From: Bacteroidales bacterium UBA3856
GTDB taxonomy: Bacteria; Bacteroidota; Bacteroidia; Bacteroidales; UBA932
Length of the DNA stretch: 9,975 nt
Assembly (NCBI GenBank): GCA_002392525.1
Contig: DGHE01000027.1
Span: forward strand, 1 to 9,975
Direction of reading: 5' to 3'
Numbering within the stretch: the first letter of the stretch is position 1; the number at the start of each line of letters is the position of its first letter. Made by a program: the position numbers and the translations under genes. Below, piece after piece: positions 6,588-9,975 of this stretch. Under the pieces are notes generated by a model. It was not told where the DNA came from, did no database searches, and saw nothing but the letters and a program-made list of their open reading frames with translations.

Positions 6588-6778
6588 CCGGACGAAGGGG
6601 CAGGGCAGGGGCCCGGGCCGGGGGGAGCGGGAGGGCCAGGGAGCGGGAGGGCCAAGGGGGAAAGCCGGGAAGAGGGGACCGAAGAGGGGGGCCGAAGGGG
6701 GTGCCGAGGAGGGAGAGGCCAGCGAGAGGCCAGCGAGAGGCCAGCGAGAGGCCAGGGCGCTAGAGGAGCGCTAGAGAA
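6588..6778. repeat. G-rich tract of successive tandem repeats abutting element copy 3
   Basis: About 190 bases of almost pure G/A/C on the plus strand, arranged as consecutive short tandem arrays. A 16-mer GAGCGGGAGGGCCAGG occurs twice (6625-6640, 6641-6656, one mismatch). A 12-13-mer of the type GAAGAGGGGACC occurs three times (6669-6705). An 11-mer GAGAGGCCAGC occurs four times (6713-6756, last copy with one mismatch). A second 11-mer, GCGCTAGAGGA-like, occurs twice (6757-6778). The last array runs over the stop codon of rimM. G-runs at 6597-6625 fit a G-quadruplex motif. Apart from the last bases of rimM, no credible gene is present. Confidence 0.8.
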
Positions 6779-7250
6779 GGCCGTCGGGGATGCGGAGGGT
6801 GAGGATGGAGGCCGATTCGTCGAGGCCCGTGACCAGGTCTTCGTGGAAAGGAAGAAGAACCTCGGTGCCGTCCGGGCGCCGGACCCAGAGGCAGGTGTTG
6901 CCGGGGATATCCTCGTAATCGGTCACAGTGCCGATGAATTCGCCTTCGGGGTTATGGACCTTCCAGCCGGTGAGGTCTTCGCCAGACTCTTCCTCGAAGT
7001 AGTCTGCGTAGATAGTCTGGCCGGAAAGTTCATCGGCGTCCTTCAGGGAGCGGACACCCGTGAGGTGCACCAGGGCCCGGTTGGCGCCCTTTTGCACAAA
7101 AGACTCAAAATAAAAGGGAACCGGCAGTCCATCGAATTCGATGAATACCGGTTCCTGGAGGTCGATATCCTCCGGAGCCACATCAAAGAAACTGATAAGA
7201 AGTTCTCCCTGGGTTCCGTTGGATTTCAGTACCTGAGCAATCCGCAGCAT
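6771..7250 (-). CDS. rimM: Ribosome maturation factor RimM
   Basis: A 159-residue assembly factor that binds the 30S head, contacts uS19 and helps 16S rRNA 3'-domain maturation in the cytoplasm. The N-terminal RimM barrel spans about 1-85 ([37 protein letters not shown]). A PRC-barrel follows (about 92-157: GWKVHNPEGEFIGTVTDYED, then TEVLLPFHEDLV). Its ATG shares one base with the TAA of rpsP (TAATG), so it is translationally coupled to bS16 as in many bacteria. The length is slightly short for the family but both domains are complete. The TAG stop is embedded in an 11-bp tandem repeat at the edge of the G-rich tract, so the extreme C-terminus borders unstable DNA. Confidence 0.95.
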   Translation of the reverse strand: MLRIAQVLKSNGTQGELLISFFDVAPEDIDLQEPVFIEFDGLPVPFYFESFVQKGANRALVHLTGVRSLKDADELSGQTIYADYFEEESGEDLTGWKVHNPEGEFIGTVTDYEDIPGNTCLWVRRPDGTEVLLPFHEDLVTGLDESASILTLRIPDGLL

Positions 7251-7798
7251 TATTCGGCGGCGGGAGCTTCGGTAGCTTCGGCGGCTTCCTCGGCGGGAGC
7301 TTCAGCGGCGGCAGCCTCTGCAGCAGCCTTAGCCTCAGCCTCGGCCTTCTTGGCGGCGATAGCCTTGGCACGAGCCTCGTTTACCTCGGCCTCAGCGGCC
7401 TTGACAGCCTTTGCCTTAGCAATCTCGTCGTTCTTGATGCCAGCCTTCTTGGCAGCGATCTTAGCGTCATGAGCCTCTTTCCAGGCAGCGAACTTGGCAT
7501 CGGCCTGAGCCTCGGTGAGAGCGCCCTTGGCTACACCTTCTGCGAGGTGCTTGCGAAGGAGAACGCCTTCGTAGGAGAGGAGACGGCGGGCAGTGAGCGT
7601 GGGCTGGGCACCGACTTTGAGCCAAGCCAGAGCCTTCTCGCTATCCATAACGATGGTGGCAGGGTTGGTGTTGGGGTTGTAGGAGCCAAGCTGCTCGATG
7701 AATTTACCGTCGCGCGGTGCGCGAGAGTCGGCCACAACAATGTGGAAGAATGCGAAATTCTTCTTTCCGTGGCGCTGGAGTCTGATTTTAACAGCCAT
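7250..7798 (-). CDS. rpsP: 30S ribosomal protein bS16 with long acidic/alanine-rich tail
   Basis: Small-subunit ribosomal protein. Residues 1 to about 82 are the bS16 core ([51 protein letters not shown]). Residues from about 83 to 182 form a low-complexity extension rich in Ala, Lys and Glu, ending in EAPAAE. It should be largely helical and then disordered. E. coli bS16 is about 82 residues; long tails of this kind are common in Bacteroidetes, so this is a lineage trait and not a fusion. First gene of the rpsP-rimM operon, with an exact TAnnTTTG box upstream at 7851-7858. Diverges from the tRNA-Leu gene. Confidence 0.97.
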   Translation of the reverse strand: MAVKIRLQRHGKKNFAFFHIVVADSRAPRDGKFIEQLGSYNPNTNPATIVMDSEKALAWLKVGAQPTLTARRLLSYEGVLLRKHLAEGVAKGALTEAQADAKFAAWKEAHDAKIAAKKAGIKNDEIAKAKAVKAAEAEVNEARAKAIAAKKAEAEAKAAAEAAAAEAPAEEAAEATEAPAAE

Positions 7799-7850
7799 TG
7801 TGAATCTGTATTAATTAGTTAAACGTATTGCCCCAACTCGTGGGAGCCCG

Positions 7851-7880
7851 CAAAGATACTAATTATATTTGGACTTTTAA
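7851..7880 (-). promoter_or_regulatory. Promoter of rpsP-rimM
   Basis: On the minus strand, TATCTTTG (7858-7851) matches TAnnTTTG exactly. TTA (7880-7878), two of three bases of the TTG -33 element, lies 19 bases upstream. The leader to the rpsP ATG would be about 45 bases, long enough for regulation, although I see no convincing structure in it. Confidence 0.55.
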
Positions 7881-7897
7881 AATTTCTCACAAAAAAT

Positions 7898-7928
7898 TTG
7901 TGGAATTCAAAAATGCTTTCTATCTTTG
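7898..7928 (+). promoter_or_regulatory. Promoter of tRNA-Leu
   Basis: TTG (7898-7900), a 20-base spacer and TATCTTTG (7921-7928) match the Bacteroidetes -33/-7 pattern. The box ends 12 bases before the mature tRNA 5' end. Confidence 0.65.
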
Positions 7929-7940
7929 CAGTCCCGTTCC

Positions 7941-8023
7941 GCGGATGTGGTGAAATGGTAGACACGCCACTTTGAGGGGGTGGTGGGCATTAGCCCGTGG
8001 AAGTTCGACTCTTCTCATCCGCA
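7941..8023 (+). tRNA. tRNA-Leu (anticodon GAG)
   Basis: A class II tRNA of 83 bases that decodes CUC/CUU leucine codons. The acceptor stem GCGGATG (7941-7947) pairs fully with CATCCGC (8016-8022), and the discriminator is A8023. The anticodon stem CCACT/GGTGG (7967-7971, 7979-7983) encloses the loop TTGAGGG with GAG at 7974-7976. The long variable arm GGGC-ATTA-GCCC (7985-7996) is typical of tRNA-Leu. The T-arm is GGAAG-TTCGACT-CTTCT (7999-8015). The 3' CCA is not encoded. A TTG/TATCTTTG promoter precedes it and a strong terminator follows, so it is a single-gene transcript. Confidence 0.96.
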
Positions 8024-8026
8024 CAG

Positions 8027-8055
8027 AATCCAGGTTTCAAACCTGGATTTTTTTT
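8027..8055 (+). terminator. Rho-independent terminator after tRNA-Leu
   Basis: AATCCAGGTTT (8027-8037) and AAACCTGGATT (8039-8049) are perfectly complementary around one base, and an eight-T run spans 8048-8055. Placed directly after the tRNA. Confidence 0.85.
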
Positions 8056-8056
8056 G

Positions 8057-8064
8057 TATCTTTG
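8057..8064 (+). promoter_or_regulatory. Candidate -7 box for the SDR gene
   Basis: TATCTTTG is an exact TAnnTTTG match 34 bases before the SDR ATG. A TTT (8035-8037) stands 19 bases upstream in place of TTG. It begins two bases after the T-run of the tRNA terminator, so the terminator and the next promoter are packed together. Confidence 0.5.
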
Positions 8065-8098
8065 TGTTCGCTAAAACCAGAATACCTAGTAGTGTAAT

Positions 8099-8905
8099 AT
8101 GAAGATTCAAGGAAAATCCGTCCTCATTACCGGAGCATGCTCCGGAATTGGAAAAATCATGGCCCGTCGCTGTCTGGAGAAGGGCGCAAAGCAAGTCATC
8201 ATCTGGGATATCAACGAAAGCGCCATCGCTGCAACCGTAGCGGAGCTCTCCGCCGTCGGGCACGTGCACGGCTATAAGGCCGATATCTCCAGCGCCGAGT
8301 CTGTAGACGCCGCCTTCGAGGCCACCCGGATTGGCTGCGGAGACGTGGACATCCTCATCAACAATGCCGGCATCATCACCAACAACAAGGTATTTGCCCA
8401 GCAAACCGACGCCGACATCGACCGCACCATCGACATCAACACCAAGGGTGCCATGTACCTCACCCGCCGCTACCTGCCCCTCATGATGGAGCGCGGCGTG
8501 GGCCACATCTGCAACGTAACGTCATCGGCCGGCATGCTGGCCCTGCCCAAGATGTCGCTCTACGCGGCGTCCAAGTGGGCGGCCATCGGCTGGAGCGAAA
8601 GCCTGCGCATTGAGCTGGACCGCGAGAAGAGCCCCGTGAAGGTAACCACCATCGCGCCCTATTTCATCAACACAGGCATGTTCGACGGCATCCACTCCTT
8701 CTTCAAGATCCAGAAGCCGGAGACCGTGGCCCGCAAAACCATCTGGGCCATCCAGCACAACGTGGGCTACCGCGGCATTCCGTTCAGCTCGCACTTTATC
8801 CGCCTCATGCAGGGCATCTTCCCCTACCGCCTGTTCAACTGGGCGTTCGGAGACCTCTGCGGCCTGTACACCGTAATGGATCATTTCACCGGCAGAAAGA
8901 AATAG
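8099..8905 (+). CDS. Classical short-chain dehydrogenase/reductase (SDR)
   Basis: A 268-residue NAD(P)-dependent oxidoreductase with a Rossmann fold. Visible motifs: TGACSGIG (11-18, dinucleotide binding), D37 in IIWDIN at the end of beta-2 (an acidic residue here usually favours NAD(H)), NNAG (88-91), N114 in DINTKG, S142 in VTSSAG, and YAASK (Y155, K159). The N-S-Y-K catalytic set is complete, so the enzyme should be active. The C-terminal region (about 195-262) is hydrophobic and aromatic (FIRLMQGIFPYRLFNWAFG), resembling the lipid- or retinol-type SDRs that contact membranes. Substrate cannot be told. An aldehyde dehydrogenase gene follows after 39 bases on the same strand, so a shared role in alcohol/aldehyde conversion is a reasonable inference. 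Confidence 0.9.
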   Translation: MKIQGKSVLITGACSGIGKIMARRCLEKGAKQVIIWDINESAIAATVAELSAVGHVHGYKADISSAESVDAAFEATRIGCGDVDILINNAGIITNNKVFAQQTDADIDRTIDINTKGAMYLTRRYLPLMMERGVGHICNVTSSAGMLALPKMSLYAASKWAAIGWSESLRIELDREKSPVKVTTIAPYFINTGMFDGIHSFFKIQKPETVARKTIWAIQHNVGYRGIPFSSHFIRLMQGIFPYRLFNWAFGDLCGLYTVMDHFTGRKK

Positions 8906-8936
8906 ATTCTTCGTCACTTCGTTCCTCAGAATGACA
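8906..8936. repeat. Short interspersed repeat-like sequence between SDR and ALDH genes
   Basis: The 31 bases after the SDR stop start ATTCTTCGTCACTTCGTTCC and end AGAATGACAG. The outer ATTCT and AGAAT are inverted, and an internal TTCGT/TTCGTT is repeated. On the complement it reads CTGTCATTCT...GAAGAAT, resembling an intergenic repeat I recall in many bacterial genomes. It fills nearly all of the 39-base gap. The similarity is from memory, not a search. Confidence 0.4.
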
Positions 8937-8944
8937 GTATTACT

Positions 8945-9975
8945 ATGACAATAGAAAACACCACCCCCGAGCGCATTCAGGAGCTCGTTCAAAAACAGCG
9001 CGCCTTCTACGCCACCGGCACCACCCGGGACCTCAAATGGCGCAAGGCGCAGCTCAAGGCCTTCAACAAGGGCCTAGGCAAATGGGAACCCGCCCTCTGT
9101 GAAGCCTTGTGGAAAGACCTCCACAAGAGCTACGAAGAAGCCTTCATCACAGAGATCGGCCTGGTATACGGGGAAATCGGCGAAGCCATCCGCAAGCTTC
9201 CCCGCTGGGCAAAACGCCGGCGCAAGGCGACGCCCCTTACCGTGCTGCCATCGGCCAGCTACATTGTGAGGGAGCCGCTGGGCTGCACGCTCATCGTGAG
9301 CCCCTGGAACTACCCCGTGCAGCTGCTCCTGAACCCCCTTGTGGGCGCCATCGCCGCCGGCTGCACCGCCATCCTCAAGCCCTCCCCCTACGTCCCGCAC
9401 GTATCCAAGGTCATCGAAGAGATGATTGCCGATACCTTCCCCGAAGAGTACGTAGCCGTGGTGCAGGGCAACCGCGTGGTGAACGGAGAGCTGTTCAAGC
9501 ACCGCTACGACCTCGTTTTCCTCACCGGAAGCCCTTCGCTCGGACGCATTGCCATGGAGGCGCAGGCCAAGTACCTCACGCCCATGGTGCTGGAGCTGGG
9601 CGGCAAGAGCCCGTGCATTGTGGACAAGGACGCCAACCTCAAGCTGGCTGCCCGCCGCATCGCCTGGGGCAAGTGCCTCAACAGCGGACAAACCTGTATT
9701 GCCCCGGACTACCTTTTCCTGCATAAGGACATCAAAGATGCCTTTGTCAAGGCTTTCCAGGAAGAACTTGCCGGCCTGTACCCCGGCGGCACCGAGCACT
9801 CCGATAAATTCGTTCACATTGTGAAAGAATCGGCCTTCGACCGCCTGGAGAGCTATCTGGCCGATGGCAACATCATTGTGGGCGGCCGCCACGACAAGAG
9901 CAAGCTCTGGATAGAGCCCACCCTCCTGGACAACGTCTCCCCCGACGCCCCCGTGATGCAGGAAGAAATCTTCGG
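8945..9975 (+). CDS. Class 3-type NAD(P)-dependent aldehyde dehydrogenase (3'-truncated by window edge)
   Basis: Oxidises aldehydes to carboxylic acids. The ATG at 8945 opens a frame that runs off the window after 343 codons, out of about 450-480 expected. Visible residues: N122 in SPWNYP (oxyanion site), the LTGSPSLGRI segment (193-202) of the cofactor site, the general base E217 in LELGGKSP, and the nucleophile C251 in NSGQTCIAPDY (codon 9695-9697). The spacings N122-E217 (95) and E217-C251 (34) equal those of rat ALDH3A1 (N114, E209, C243), which supports class 3 rather than class 1/2. The frame is intact up to MQEEIF at the edge, the usual conserved motif. Likely co-transcribed with the SDR; substrate unknown, with medium/long-chain or aromatic aldehydes as family-typical options. 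Confidence 0.93.
   Translation, partial: MTIENTTPERIQELVQKQRAFYATGTTRDLKWRKAQLKAFNKGLGKWEPALCEALWKDLHKSYEEAFITEIGLVYGEIGEAIRKLPRWAKRRRKATPLTVLPSASYIVREPLGCTLIVSPWNYPVQLLLNPLVGAIAAGCTAILKPSPYVPHVSKVIEEMIADTFPEEYVAVVQGNRVVNGELFKHRYDLVFLTGSPSLGRIAMEAQAKYLTPMVLELGGKSPCIVDKDANLKLAARRIAWGKCLNSGQTCIAPDYLFLHKDIKDAFVKAFQEELAGLYPGGTEHSDKFVHIVKESAFDRLESYLADGNIIVGGRHDKSKLWIEPTLLDNVSPDAPVMQEEIF

Noticed and set aside
6560..6763. 67-codon open frame rich in Arg and Gly
   Set aside because: It begins inside element copy 3 and then translates the G-rich tandem repeats. The low-complexity product is explained by base composition.
6843..7472. 209-codon open frame on the plus strand
   Set aside because: Antisense to rimM and to the rpsP tail; the Ala/Ser-rich end only mirrors the repetitive bS16 extension.
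7799..7850. Structured autoregulatory leader in front of rpsP
   Set aside because: Only weak, ambiguous pairing is possible in the roughly 45-base leader, with no recognisable ribosomal-protein binding motif.
9074..9892. 272-codon open frame on the minus strand
   Set aside because: Antisense shadow of the aldehyde dehydrogenase, whose motifs and residue spacing are unmistakable.

Overview
The window looks like chromosomal DNA from a fairly GC-rich member of the Bacteroidales. Three things support this: promoter-like TAnnTTTG boxes with upstream TTG-like elements, a bS16 gene with a long Ala/Lys/Glu-rich tail, and a xylA-xylE arrangement typical of Bacteroidetes. A Rikenellaceae- or Cryptobacteroides-like host is possible, but genus cannot be settled from this sequence.

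Layout: 3-605 (+) is the C-terminal part of xylose isomerase. It overlaps 595-2016 (+), a D-xylose:H+ symporter, and together they form a xylose uptake/isomerisation operon. On the minus strand, 3879-4424 (LemA) and 2211-3875 (DUF2207 membrane protein) form a two-gene envelope operon. A DUF975 membrane protein (4500-5237, +) diverges from it. A REP-associated tyrosine-type transposase (RAYT, Y1/HUH family) lies at 5443-6369 (-). The housekeeping pair rpsP-rimM is at 6771-7798 (-), with a tRNA-Leu(GAG) at 7941-8023 (+) diverging from it. A short-chain dehydrogenase (8099-8905, +) and a class 3-type aldehyde dehydrogenase (8945 to the window edge, +) follow.

The most notable content is between the genes. 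Three elements (2023-2132, 5317-5426, 6478-6587) are each exactly 110 bp when cut at the same conserved termini. Each has about 13-bp terminal inverted repeats of the type CCGTGATGTGCAA and a central hairpin with CTCCCC/GGGGAG arms. The hairpin lies exactly at the midpoint and carries a TCG-TTT-CGA apex with one unpaired base. Two of the elements, in opposite orientation, bracket the RAYT gene (a 1271-bp unit, 5317-6587). The third stands alone between convergent genes 3 kb away. All three abut, on one side, a GC-rich low-complexity tract of short direct or tandem repeats. On the strand reading away from the element, that tract is G/A-rich in two clear cases and more weakly so in the third.

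I read this as a RAYT with its cognate palindromic repeat family, in an architecture (fixed 110 bp, hairpin plus terminal repeats, adjoining slippage-prone array) that differs from the classical enterobacterial REP. The hairpins have A-tracts before and T-tracts after, so they may also serve as bidirectional terminators for the neighbouring operons. Mobility, binding and termination are inferred, not shown.
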